From Maribacter algarum (ex Zhang et al. 2020) (lineage in GTDB: Bacteria > Bacteroidota > Bacteroidia > Flavobacteriales > Flavobacteriaceae), in NCBI RefSeq assembly GCF_005885635.1, contig NZ_VATY01000002.1, positions 496,001 through 560,000 of the forward strand: a stretch of 64,000 nt of DNA, read 5' to 3'. Position 1 is the first letter of the stretch. Every line of letters starts with the position of its first letter. The notes under the pieces are model-generated. The model was not told the origin of the DNA. It saw only the letters and a list, made by a program, of their open reading frames with translations, and ran no database searches. A program made the translations under genes and the position numbers. Positions 34,136-41,918 of this stretch are shown in pieces.

Positions 34136-35875
34136 TCAATCATTATATGAGTTATGTACTATAGTGGAATGGTTGGCAACTTCCATAATCCATTTCTCTT
34201 TTTGGTACTTTCCGTTGAGGTTAGAGGCATAGGCATCTTTAGCTTTTCCTTTTGCATCATAGTCCGCTAGGTATACATAATGAAGTCCGTTTTCCTTGTT
34301 ATAGAATTGTTTCGGATTCAGACCTTTTGCCTTTAAATCTTTGACAAATGCATTGAGATATTTTTTATTCGAATATACATTGGCAATGACATAGTAGCCC
34401 GAATTTGCTCCAACAAGATTGGCTTGATTCAATTGGCGAATAGTAAGCTCCTTAAAGTCACGACGTTTTTGAATTTTGTCTGCATCATTTTTTACTCTAT
34501 TATCAAGATTTGAATTCTGTGCTGTTTGGTTAGATACAACGAGGTCTTTGCTTTTCGATTGTATAGGATTATCTGGAGCTCGTTTAGCTTCGGTGCTTGC
34601 AAGACCCGTATTTTTCTTTGGTATAAAATCGTTTAAATTTGATTTAATACTATTCTTAATGTCACTTCGTACAGCACGAACAATCATTTCAAAGCGTTTT
34701 TCGAAAGCTGCGTTTCTTGCTTTCTCAATTGAATCCTGTCTTAGAATAAGTTGGTCTAGAATCATTCGATTCTCATGGGCCAACGTATTCATGATTTCCT
34801 GGTTGGTTTCTTCGGCGGTTTTTGGAGTTTCTCCTTTTCCTTCCGTTAGGGCCAAGATTTGTTCTTCATAGTTTCGAATAATCTGGTCAATTTTTCGGTC
34901 TTGAGAGCTATCAGCGGTTAAATTAATATCGATATCATCGTTTTTAAATGTGTAGGCCAGGCTTACTTCATGATTCCATCCTAAATCAGTTTCCTTATTC
35001 AGAATATCCTTTTCTAACAAATACCCTAGGGACATCTTTTTGCTGATGTTAAAACCCATGCCTACAGACATCCCATAGGTATTGTCAAAATTGGTCTGCA
35101 ACCATCCGTATTTCGGAAGGTCCAGAACCATGGAACCCACATAAACCAAATCATTGTTTTCATTCTTGCCCACTTGTACAAGGGGCATTAGTCGTGCATC
35201 TTCAAATAAGCCTCGGGTGGCATTGAAGGAGTGGGTATATTGTAGTGAAGCTGTTACGCTTTTTTCAGACAAGTTCGTAATGAACTCATTCGTTGTTTGG
35301 TTGTACTTTAAAAGGTCTTTAGCGTATAATCCGAAATCAAATTTGCCTAAGGACAAAGTAATTCCCGGTTGAATGGCCATTTTACTTTCCTTTTTTGATT
35401 CTGATAGTCTATCATCTTCTTGTGCGACTACTATTCGATTTTTATCCAGTCCTTCATTAAAGTAGGTCAGGTTGGTACCGAAACTCAATTTGCTTTTTTC
35501 ACCTAGTCTTACAGAGGTTGCATAGTTGGCGTTGAAACCAAATTCTTGTACAACACCGGACCATTGACTGTACACTCCGATTCCGATAGCCGTTCTATCG
35601 TTAAGCTTGTTGCTAAATCCAAGGAAATAGTTTTGACGGTTATCTTGGAAAGTAGTGTACTGATTTCTATGTAGAATATTCAGATACGATTTTTTCTCTC
35701 TTACCAATGAAAAGGTAGGGTTGATAAAAAACCGATTAAAATATAGCTGATTGTGATAGCTACTTTTGGTTCCTAATTCTGTTGGGGTTTCTTCTTGCGC
35801 AAGTGTAGTTTGACAAAAGACTATCGTCAAAATTAGGCAAAGGAATATTCTTGATGTATAGTTTGAATAGCTCAT
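34136..35875 (-). CDS. PorP/SprF-type outer-membrane protein fused to SPOR-like domain
   Basis: A 579-residue protein. After a signal peptide (about 1-26) comes a PorP/SprF-type barrel (about 35-315), the outer-membrane partner of type IX secretion and gliding adhesins. A linker with coiled-coil character (about 325-480) follows, then a C-terminal domain (about 488-570, YYVIANVYSNKKYLNAFVK to EKWIMEV) like SPOR/sporulation-related repeats, which bind peptidoglycan. Usual SprF proteins stop after the barrel, so this is an unusual fusion that could anchor the barrel to the cell wall. The PorE-like gene lies 76 bases upstream. Confidence 0.85.
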   Translation of the reverse strand: MSYSNYTSRIFLCLILTIVFCQTTLAQEETPTELGTKSSYHNQLYFNRFFINPTFSLVREKKSYLNILHRNQYTTFQDNRQNYFLGFSNKLNDRTAIGIGVYSQWSGVVQEFGFNANYATSVRLGEKSKLSFGTNLTYFNEGLDKNRIVVAQEDDRLSESKKESKMAIQPGITLSLGKFDFGLYAKDLLKYNQTTNEFITNLSEKSVTASLQYTHSFNATRGLFEDARLMPLVQVGKNENNDLVYVGSMVLDLPKYGWLQTNFDNTYGMSVGMGFNISKKMSLGYLLEKDILNKETDLGWNHEVSLAYTFKNDDIDINLTADSSQDRKIDQIIRNYEEQILALTEGKGETPKTAEETNQEIMNTLAHENRMILDQLILRQDSIEKARNAAFEKRFEMIVRAVRSDIKNSIKSNLNDFIPKKNTGLASTEAKRAPDNPIQSKSKDLVVSNQTAQNSNLDNRVKNDADKIQKRRDFKELTIRQLNQANLVGANSGYYVIANVYSNKKYLNAFVKDLKAKGLNPKQFYNKENGLHYVYLADYDAKGKAKDAYASNLNGKYQKEKWIMEVANHSTIVHNSYND

Positions 35876-35951
35876 CTTTGTGGGATTTGGGGGTTAAACC
35901 ATCGGGCTTACGCCCAATGGAATTTTGGTTAAGATTTCGAACTATGATTCC

Positions 35952-37205
35952 TTATTTATCTTCGAATACTGAGGTGGTATAATCTATTTGCAATTTGTTG
36001 TTCAATGCGGCACGTAGATTGGATTCTCTTTCATCGGCTTTTGATTGGGTACCATTTTCGTATGAGAAAGCTACTTCTTGTATTTTATTCTTGTTTTTTC
36101 CACGGTTGGAAAGTACGTAGCCAATTCCTCTATCCGCCATGACATACATCGAATACTCATCTTTAGAACTGTTGATAGGGCTCCCTAGATTTGTTGCGTA
36201 ATCTACATTATTCTGCCCTACTTGAGTCATGTATAAGTCGAGACCACCGTAACCTTCTCGTCCTTCAGATGCAAAGACCAAAGTGTTGTCTTCCATTATA
36301 CGAGGATATAAATCGTTCTTTTTCGTGTTCACCTTGGTTCCTAGATTTTTAGCTTTTCCTGCGTTTCCTCTATAGGAAATGTCAGCCACATAGATATCAT
36401 ATTCCCCAAAAGAACCGGGCATGTTCGAAGCAAAGAATAGGCGTTTACCATCTTCAGATATTGCAGGATGCATGGCCGAAGCATGTTTGGGTGCAACTGT
36501 AATTTCCCGAACATTTTTCCATTGTCCGTTGATTTTGTCCGTACGGTATATTTTTTGGATGAGTTCTTTTTTAGAGAAAATACCTTTAACGGGTTTGAGG
36601 TATATCGCCTTACTGAAGTACGCTGTTTGTCCATCTGAAGTTACGGCAATAGGGGACTCGTAGGTTTCTTCCATGTCAGACCTTTTGGCGTGAGGAACAC
36701 CAATAAAGGCTTTGTTTCTTTCATACTCTACCAAATACTCTAAGGACTGTGAGCGATAACTAGGGTTAAAATCGAAATCCCGGCGATTACTAGTTACACT
36801 TTGACTCGCTTGACGCGCTTCAAATGCTCTTTTGACTTGGTAATCTTCCTTTATTTGCTCTAACCAGTCATTTCCATTATTTGCCACGGTATGGATGTCA
36901 GCGGTTTGTTCCATGGCGAATTGGTAGCGTTTTTGATAGTTGCTACCCAGTGCTTTGTTGCCTTCCAATTCACTTAACTTTTTGTACCAGAAGGCTGCGT
37001 TTTCATATTTCTCTAAAAGAAAATTGGCATTACCTAAATCTTCATAGATTTCCTTTTCTGTATAGCCTAAGCTTTTAAGCTTTTGATATTGACTATCATT
37101 TTGAGATGAGAAACCGTTATTATACGATTCCTGTGCGGTAATGTTCAAACATACTAGTAAAAAGACAGTGGTAAGAATAGTTCTGTAAGTAGGGGAATTT
37201 TTCAT
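35952..37205 (-). CDS. PorE-like TPR and PD40 beta-propeller protein
   Basis: A 417-residue secreted protein with a signal peptide (about 1-24), a short TPR pair (about 35-110, LGNANFLLEKYENAAFWYKK) and a WD40-like PD40 propeller (about 185-390), with units such as HPAISEDGKRLFFASN and YPRIMEDNTLVFASE. PorE proteins add a C-terminal OmpA domain that binds peptidoglycan; it is missing here, and the next gene supplies a SPOR-like domain instead. The two genes therefore look like a split PorE/PorP pair. Confidence 0.82.
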   Translation of the reverse strand: MKNSPTYRTILTTVFLLVCLNITAQESYNNGFSSQNDSQYQKLKSLGYTEKEIYEDLGNANFLLEKYENAAFWYKKLSELEGNKALGSNYQKRYQFAMEQTADIHTVANNGNDWLEQIKEDYQVKRAFEARQASQSVTSNRRDFDFNPSYRSQSLEYLVEYERNKAFIGVPHAKRSDMEETYESPIAVTSDGQTAYFSKAIYLKPVKGIFSKKELIQKIYRTDKINGQWKNVREITVAPKHASAMHPAISEDGKRLFFASNMPGSFGEYDIYVADISYRGNAGKAKNLGTKVNTKKNDLYPRIMEDNTLVFASEGREGYGGLDLYMTQVGQNNVDYATNLGSPINSSKDEYSMYVMADRGIGYVLSNRGKNKNKIQEVAFSYENGTQSKADERESNLRAALNNKLQIDYTTSVFEDK

Positions 37206-37393
37206 GAGAGTAGGATTTTGAGGTTTGTTACTGGGTCAAAGTTGAAAAAATGTTTTCATGCCGTTATTAATAAAAATTCATAGGTTTTGCATTTAGACCC
37301 CTAATCAGTGTATTTCATCGATGTTTTTACTTGATTCTGATAGAATTTAACAGAATACTAGGGTGATATTGACCGAATAAATTCAGTAAAACC

Positions 37394-37425
37394 TTGTATG
37401 GAATAGAAAAAGCTTTCTATATTTG
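37394..37425 (+). promoter_or_regulatory. Promoter of the tRNA-Ser gene
   Basis: TTG (37394-37396) and TATATTTG (37418-37425) are 21 bases apart, the standard Bacteroidota -33/-7 layout. The tRNA begins 34 bases beyond the box. Confidence 0.75.
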
Positions 37426-37459
37426 CACCCGCATTCAGGGAATATCTGATGAGACACTT

Positions 37460-37544
37460 GGAGAAATGGCAGAGTGGTCGAATGCGGCAGTCTTGAAAAC
37501 TGTTGAGGGTCACACCTCCGGGGGTTCGAATCCCTCTTTCTCCG
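37460..37544 (+). tRNA. tRNA-Ser (TGA anticodon)
   Basis: Acceptor arms GGAGAAA and TTTCTCC pair perfectly. The anticodon loop CTTGAAA reads TGA at 37494-37496, a long class II variable arm follows, and the T arm contains GGTTCGAATCC. CCA is not encoded (GCTG follows). The 3' end is a classic integration site, and a recombinase gene lies 250 bases downstream. Confidence 0.96.
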
Positions 37545-37570
37545 CTGAATAGTGGTAATCCACTAACAAG

Positions 37571-37604
37571 AACCCTGTAAATTATTGATTTACAGGGTTT
37601 TTCA
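37571..37604 (+). terminator. Terminator of the tRNA-Ser gene
   Basis: A perfect 12-base stem (AACCCTGTAAAT / ATTTACAGGGTT, 5-base loop) is followed by a T run. Confidence 0.88.
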
Positions 37605-37653
37605 TTTTCTTTAATTTCAAATAATCGCAATTAAAACCATATTAAAAGGGGCT

Positions 37654-37696
37654 AATTCGGTGTCAGTTGTGACAATTTTACAACTGACACCGAATT
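37654..37696. repeat. 17-bp perfect inverted repeat upstream of the integrase
   Basis: AATTCGGTGTCAGTTGT pairs with its exact complement across a 9-base loop and is followed by TTTT. It could be a second terminator protecting the integrase from tRNA transcription, or a binding site for the recombinase. Confidence 0.85.
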
Positions 37697-37794
37697 TTTT
37701 ATAAAATATTGATAGTCATATAGTTACAAGGATAAGGGTTTGTTTTTTTTGTTGTATTTTCAAGATGAATTCCACAATTAAAAAGACGATTTTT

Positions 37795-39045
37795 ATGAAA
37801 AATTCAATTTCTATATTATTCTATATTAAAAAAAGCAAGGCCGATACCCGCGGAAACTCTAATATTTATCTAAGAATTACCGTTGATGGAAGACGTTCTG
37901 AAATGAGTATAAGACGTAAAGTACCCATAAACAGGTGGAATTCGCGGACTGGGGTCCTCATGGGCCAATCAAACGATGCAAAGGTTATTAATGAACATTT
38001 AGCAGCAATTAGAAGTAAGATCTATAAAATTCATAATCGCTTTTTAGACGATGGAAAGCATGTTTCGGCTGACAGGGTTTTGAACTCTTTCCTTGGATTG
38101 GACAATGAAAAAAGAATGCTATTGGAAGTATTTGAAGAACATAATAGCAATGTAAACAGTTTAGTAGGAAAGGATTTTGCCCACGGAACGGCAGAAAGAT
38201 ATCGCACTGCTAAAAAACATGTTGAAGGTTATATCAAACTAAATTATAAATCAAATGACATCCCAATTGCTGATGTCAATTACAGATTTATCTCAGGATT
38301 GGAATATTATTTAAAAACAGAAAGGAATTGTAGCCATAACACAGCAGTGAAGTACATTACCAATTTTAAAAAGATTATTCGAATTGCTTTAGCCAATGAC
38401 TGGATAAGCAAAGATCCTTTTTTGAGATGGAAAGCTAGAATGAAAGTGGTGGATAGGGAATTCCTAACTCAAGAAGAAATACAAGAATTACTCGATACGA
38501 ATTTTAGAGTCAGTCGCCTTGACCAAGTAAGGGATATTTTTATTTTCTGCTGTTTTACAGGCTTGGCCTATGCCGATGTTAAAAAACTGACCAATGACGA
38601 TATTGTTCTAGGTATTGATGGTGAAAAATGGATAGAAACAAAAAGAACCAAAACAAATACCAAAAGTAATATTCCATTATTACCAACTGCTATCCAAATT
38701 TTACAGAAATACGCTTTTAGTAAAGATGTCAGTCAAAATAGGGTATTACCAGTACTCACAAATCAAAAGATGAATGCCTATTTAAAAGAGATAGCCCACC
38801 TAAGCGGCATTAAAAAGAATCTCACTACCCATTTGGCCAGACATACATTTGCAACAACTGTAACACTCTCTAATGGGGTTTCTATTGAATCCGTAAGTAA
38901 AATGTTAGGTCACAAATCTTTAAGAACTACCCAGCACTATGCCAAAATATTAAACCGAAGAGTAAGTGAGGATATGCAGATGTTGCGAAAGAAATTTAGA
39001 ACCGAGGATAGCTTTAGTGGTTCAAGTAGTCAAAACAAAATCTAA
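37795..39045 (+). CDS. Tyrosine recombinase (Bacteroidota CTn/IntDOT-like integrase)
   Basis: A 416-residue site-specific recombinase: N-terminal arm-binding part (KADTRGNSNIYLRITVDG), SAM-like core-binding domain (about 110-210) and a catalytic domain. The HxxR box is HLARHTF, followed by LGHKSLRTTQHYAKI with the His and the nucleophile Tyr. The first box reads CFTGLAYADV, so the usual Arg is Ala, as known for IntDOT-like enzymes. The ATG at 37795 is preferred to one ten codons upstream because the family starts with KNSISILFYIKK. No other element gene follows, so it may be a relic or solo integrase at tRNA-Ser. Confidence 0.9.
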   Translation: MKNSISILFYIKKSKADTRGNSNIYLRITVDGRRSEMSIRRKVPINRWNSRTGVLMGQSNDAKVINEHLAAIRSKIYKIHNRFLDDGKHVSADRVLNSFLGLDNEKRMLLEVFEEHNSNVNSLVGKDFAHGTAERYRTAKKHVEGYIKLNYKSNDIPIADVNYRFISGLEYYLKTERNCSHNTAVKYITNFKKIIRIALANDWISKDPFLRWKARMKVVDREFLTQEEIQELLDTNFRVSRLDQVRDIFIFCCFTGLAYADVKKLTNDDIVLGIDGEKWIETKRTKTNTKSNIPLLPTAIQILQKYAFSKDVSQNRVLPVLTNQKMNAYLKEIAHLSGIKKNLTTHLARHTFATTVTLSNGVSIESVSKMLGHKSLRTTQHYAKILNRRVSEDMQMLRKKFRTEDSFSGSSSQNKI

Positions 39046-39544
39046 AAAAGAACCTAATCCCCAAATCTTACCATAACTTAATTGCGCATGGTCCCTGTTG
39101 GATTTTTGTAGCGTCCCGGTAGGTAAGCGTGAAACAAAAATGGAATAGGGCGCATCCTACTTTTTTAGTTATTGAAAAACCCTGTTAAAGGTATTCGAAA
39201 CTTAGGAGTGAAACGGAGAAGATTTGAATAGCAAGAGGGCAACACGCTAAAGCGATGTTGCTAGTTTAAATAATCGACGTATCTTACTGATAATAAGTTG
39301 CTTACGTTTATTTTTGATGATTTTTCAAAAAATTGTTGCTAAAAAGTTTGCTGTAAAAACGCTGAAAACCCCAGTAAACATTGAAAAAGTTTGCTGTAAA
39401 ACCTACCTTTTCACCTCGCAAGCAGATTAGTTTGGTAAGGATTTGGGACTTGCAGCTCGCAACTTCGTTTTGCTTGCTTTTACTTTTTATCAAGGCTCTA
39501 ACTTTCCCTATATTTAACAAATAATAAAAACAACATTTACTAAA
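39046..39544. other. 499-bp non-coding spacer after the integrase
   Basis: No gene was supported; a 70-codon frame on the minus strand at 39308-39520 has no coding features. It contains a small hairpin (GCAACACGCT/AGCG-A-TGTTGC, 39239-39261) and an 18-bp direct repeat. It may be the far end of the integrated element. Confidence 0.5.
39341..39401. repeat. Direct repeat of 18 bp, two copies
   Basis: AAAAAGTTTGCTGTAAAA occurs at 39341-39358 and again at 39384-39401, 43 bases apart start to start. The copies are identical, while the sequence between them is not repeated. Confidence 0.85.
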
Positions 39545-39946
39545 ATGAAATTGTTAGGTTATTTCTTTTTAATATCTCTTTTGGCGACAAATTTCATAAT
39601 TGCGCAAAGCAGCACGGAAACTGAAAACGCACAACCATCATCTATATTCACTCAAGCGGAATCTGAATACATAGACCAATGGTTTACAAAGTTTGTGAAG
39701 GAAATGAATTTGTCTGAAGAAGTCGCGATACAGTATCAGGAAATTACTAGTAATTATTCTGATAAAATGGAGAGCATAGGAAAGGACAACCCTGATATTA
39801 CAAAAACAGAAGTGATAGAACAGTTCAAAACTTTGATGCAAGAACAGCATCAAGAGATTAAACCCATTTTAAGCGATGAGCAATATGAAATGTATTATGA
39901 TACTATGAAAAAGGTAATATGGTCAATTAATCAGCGTCTTAAATAA
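39545..39946 (+). CDS. Small secreted helical protein, Spy/LTXXQ-like in character
   Basis: A 133-residue protein with a signal peptide (about 1-20, ending NFIIAQS) and a mature part predicted as mostly helical. LSEEVAIQYQEI and LSDEQYEMYYDTM resemble the LTxxQ units of periplasmic Spy/CpxP-like chaperones, but the similarity is weak. It is 14 bases upstream of a lipoprotein and likely in its operon. The function is not assigned. Confidence 0.65.
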   Translation: MKLLGYFFLISLLATNFIIAQSSTETENAQPSSIFTQAESEYIDQWFTKFVKEMNLSEEVAIQYQEITSNYSDKMESIGKDNPDITKTEVIEQFKTLMQEQHQEIKPILSDEQYEMYYDTMKKVIWSINQRLK

Positions 39947-39960
39947 TTATAAAACATAGT

Positions 39961-40569
39961 ATGAGAAATAAAAGTTATTATTTGATTTTCTGTGTATTCC
40001 TTGTACTGTCAAGTTGCGCTTCTACTAAGCTTATGGATTCTTGGAAATCGCAAAGTTTTGATTCACTTGCAAACTCGAAAATTTTGGTTATTTCAGAATC
40101 GCCGGAAACCGAAGTACGAAAATCTTATGAAACAGCAATAGCCACTAAACTACGTTTGCAAAACCTCGATGCGATTGAATCTCATATACTGTTCCCTTCT
40201 TTGAAAGAAGCGGACACGCCCGAAGAAAGGGCACAAGTAGTTCAAATGTTTAAAGACGCTGGTATCTCAGGGATCATTCTAACCTCCCTGAAGCAAACCA
40301 TAGAAACGCAAAATGGTAGTATGGCTTCACAAACCGATATTCCTGCAAGTTATAGGGACAAAGCTAGTTTCGGTCCGAATTCAAGTGATTCAGATGTTCC
40401 TATGGTATCTACCTCAAAAACCTACGTTCTTGAAGCACTTACCTACGATTTGACTTTAGCTGAAGACGAACAATTAGTTAATGTGTGTCTTGTAGACGTA
40501 ACGGATCCTGATGCACCAGATAAAATACAAAAAACCTTCACCAAGATAGTTGCCGATCAGTTTAAGTAA
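39961..40569 (+). CDS. Lipoprotein of a three-member paralogous family, copy A
   Basis: A 202-residue lipoprotein; the lipobox LSSC puts the lipidated Cys near residue 19. The mature part starts with TKLMDSWKS and an ILVISESPE strand, followed by KSYETAIATKL, a FPSLK segment and a C-terminal sheet TYVLEALTYDL ending TKIVADQFK. These landmarks recur in copies B (45333) and C (49496). It resembles DUF4136-like periplasmic/OM lipoproteins, but no function is established. It sits between the helical protein and the DUF2235 lipoprotein, on the same strand. Confidence 0.8.
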   Translation: MRNKSYYLIFCVFLVLSSCASTKLMDSWKSQSFDSLANSKILVISESPETEVRKSYETAIATKLRLQNLDAIESHILFPSLKEADTPEERAQVVQMFKDAGISGIILTSLKQTIETQNGSMASQTDIPASYRDKASFGPNSSDSDVPMVSTSKTYVLEALTYDLTLAEDEQLVNVCLVDVTDPDAPDKIQKTFTKIVADQFK

Positions 40570-40602
40570 TTTCGGATTCTGTTCACTAACCAACCTAAAT
40601 AC

Positions 40603-41838
40603 ATGTCTTTAAGTCAAAAAAAGTTTACAAATCGAATTGCGAAATGGTCAATAGTCGGGATAGTTTTAATCACTTTTTCGGCATGCGGAAGCAAAAAGGC
40701 AATCGTACATCAACCCGTTTCTTTAGAAGTAGCACCGAAAAAGCTGGCCGTTTTTATGGACGGAACGGCCAGTAATGAGGGAAGTCATACTAATGTTTCA
40801 AAACTCTACAACCTAGTTACTTTGCAGAATAACCCCAATGTAGGCGCGGCCTATGTAAGAGGAGTTGGCAACGGGGCAGATGTTGCTGGAATGCTCACAG
40901 GTTCAGGAATTCGTGGCACGGTTAGCAATGCCTATTTATATCTTGTAGAGCACTATGATCATGAGCGCAAAGATGAAATCTATCTGTTTGGCTTTAGTAG
41001 AGGTGCCTATTCTTCGCGTATTCTAGCGGGAATGATTCATGCTGCAGGTATCGTTGATTTGAGTAAAATCCCAAAAGACAAAAGATTAAAATTCGTCAAA
41101 AAAATATTTGATGCCCACAAGGGTGATAAAACCTTGCAAGAAAGAAGAAATGCCGTTTTTGAAGTTACCCAACAACGTGTGGATTACGATAGTTATAAAA
41201 TCGAATTTATGGGCTTATGGGATACGGTAGCCTCTTTAGGAATGCCGGATTACAAAGATGATTACTATGTGGCAGAAACTAAATATCACGACCAACTTTG
41301 TAATATCAATAGGGCAGCGCAAGCTTTGTCTTTAAACGATAATAGAGGTTCTGTATTTACACCATCCATATTGGTGGACGATTATCTAATCAAAGAATGC
41401 AAAGAAGTAATGCCCAAAGAAATCGTGAATGAAGTTTGGTTCTTTGGAGCACATTCCGATGTTGGTGGCGGTGCTTTGAACACCAATATGAGCGGGGTTT
41501 CCTTGAACTGGATGATTAGGCAATTAAAAGAATTTGAATTGCTTCCTCCATCGGCTGAGGTTTATGAAAATCGGATGGATATTACCAATGATCCAATTGG
41601 TGGAATGATGAAACTCTTTTACCCTAAAAAGGGTCGTAAGCTTGTTTTCTTTACTTCTAAAAACGGATACAAAAAGGAAAGATTAAAACTACATCAGTCG
41701 GTTTTAGACCGCTTGGAAGGTTCACTACAGACCTATGAAATCAACTTGATTAAGCTCTTTGGAGAGTGTTTTGAAAAGAACAATAAAGGGGGCTATGATT
41801 ATCTGGAAAGCTCAGCATGTTTTGATATCGAGAATTAA
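40603..41838 (+). CDS. DUF2235 lipoprotein, alpha/beta hydrolase-like
   Basis: A 411-residue lipoprotein with a lipobox (FSAC, Cys near residue 28). The DUF2235 domain starts with KKLAVFMDGTASNEG, and the nucleophile elbow is GFSRGAYSSR (Ser near 132). Asp/His residues such as AHSDVGGG near residue 285 complete the usual layout. This family includes Tle1-type phospholipase effectors of type VI systems, but here the protein is a cell-surface or periplasmic lipoprotein, with no T6SS gene nearby. A lipid-active hydrolase in the envelope is inferred; the substrate is unknown. Confidence 0.85.
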   Translation: MSLSQKKFTNRIAKWSIVGIVLITFSACGSKKAIVHQPVSLEVAPKKLAVFMDGTASNEGSHTNVSKLYNLVTLQNNPNVGAAYVRGVGNGADVAGMLTGSGIRGTVSNAYLYLVEHYDHERKDEIYLFGFSRGAYSSRILAGMIHAAGIVDLSKIPKDKRLKFVKKIFDAHKGDKTLQERRNAVFEVTQQRVDYDSYKIEFMGLWDTVASLGMPDYKDDYYVAETKYHDQLCNINRAAQALSLNDNRGSVFTPSILVDDYLIKECKEVMPKEIVNEVWFFGAHSDVGGGALNTNMSGVSLNWMIRQLKEFELLPPSAEVYENRMDITNDPIGGMMKLFYPKKGRKLVFFTSKNGYKKERLKLHQSVLDRLEGSLQTYEINLIKLFGECFEKNNKGGYDYLESSACFDIEN

Positions 41839-41918
41839 GGAACAAAATCTTCATTGCGCCAGTACATTCCTGAAAGACAAAACACATATCTTTATTGTAT
41901 CAAAATTTCTACTGAATT

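Noticed and set aside
34476-34871. A 131-codon open frame antisense to the PorP/SprF-SPOR gene
   Set aside because: It is a shadow of the well-supported gene on the other strand and has no signal or family features.
39308-39520. A 70-codon open frame on the minus strand after the integrase
   Set aside because: Its composition is not coding-like, and it spans the 18-bp direct repeats; no partner or ribosome-binding context was seen.
37460-39545. A complete integrative element with direct repeats of the tRNA-Ser 3' end
   Set aside because: I looked for a second copy of the tRNA end (GGTTCGAATCCC) in the window and saw none, so only an integrase and tRNA are annotated.
40603-41838. Type VI secretion effector function for the DUF2235 protein
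   Set aside because: It has a lipoprotein signal, and there are no T6SS, VgrG or immunity-type genes nearby.
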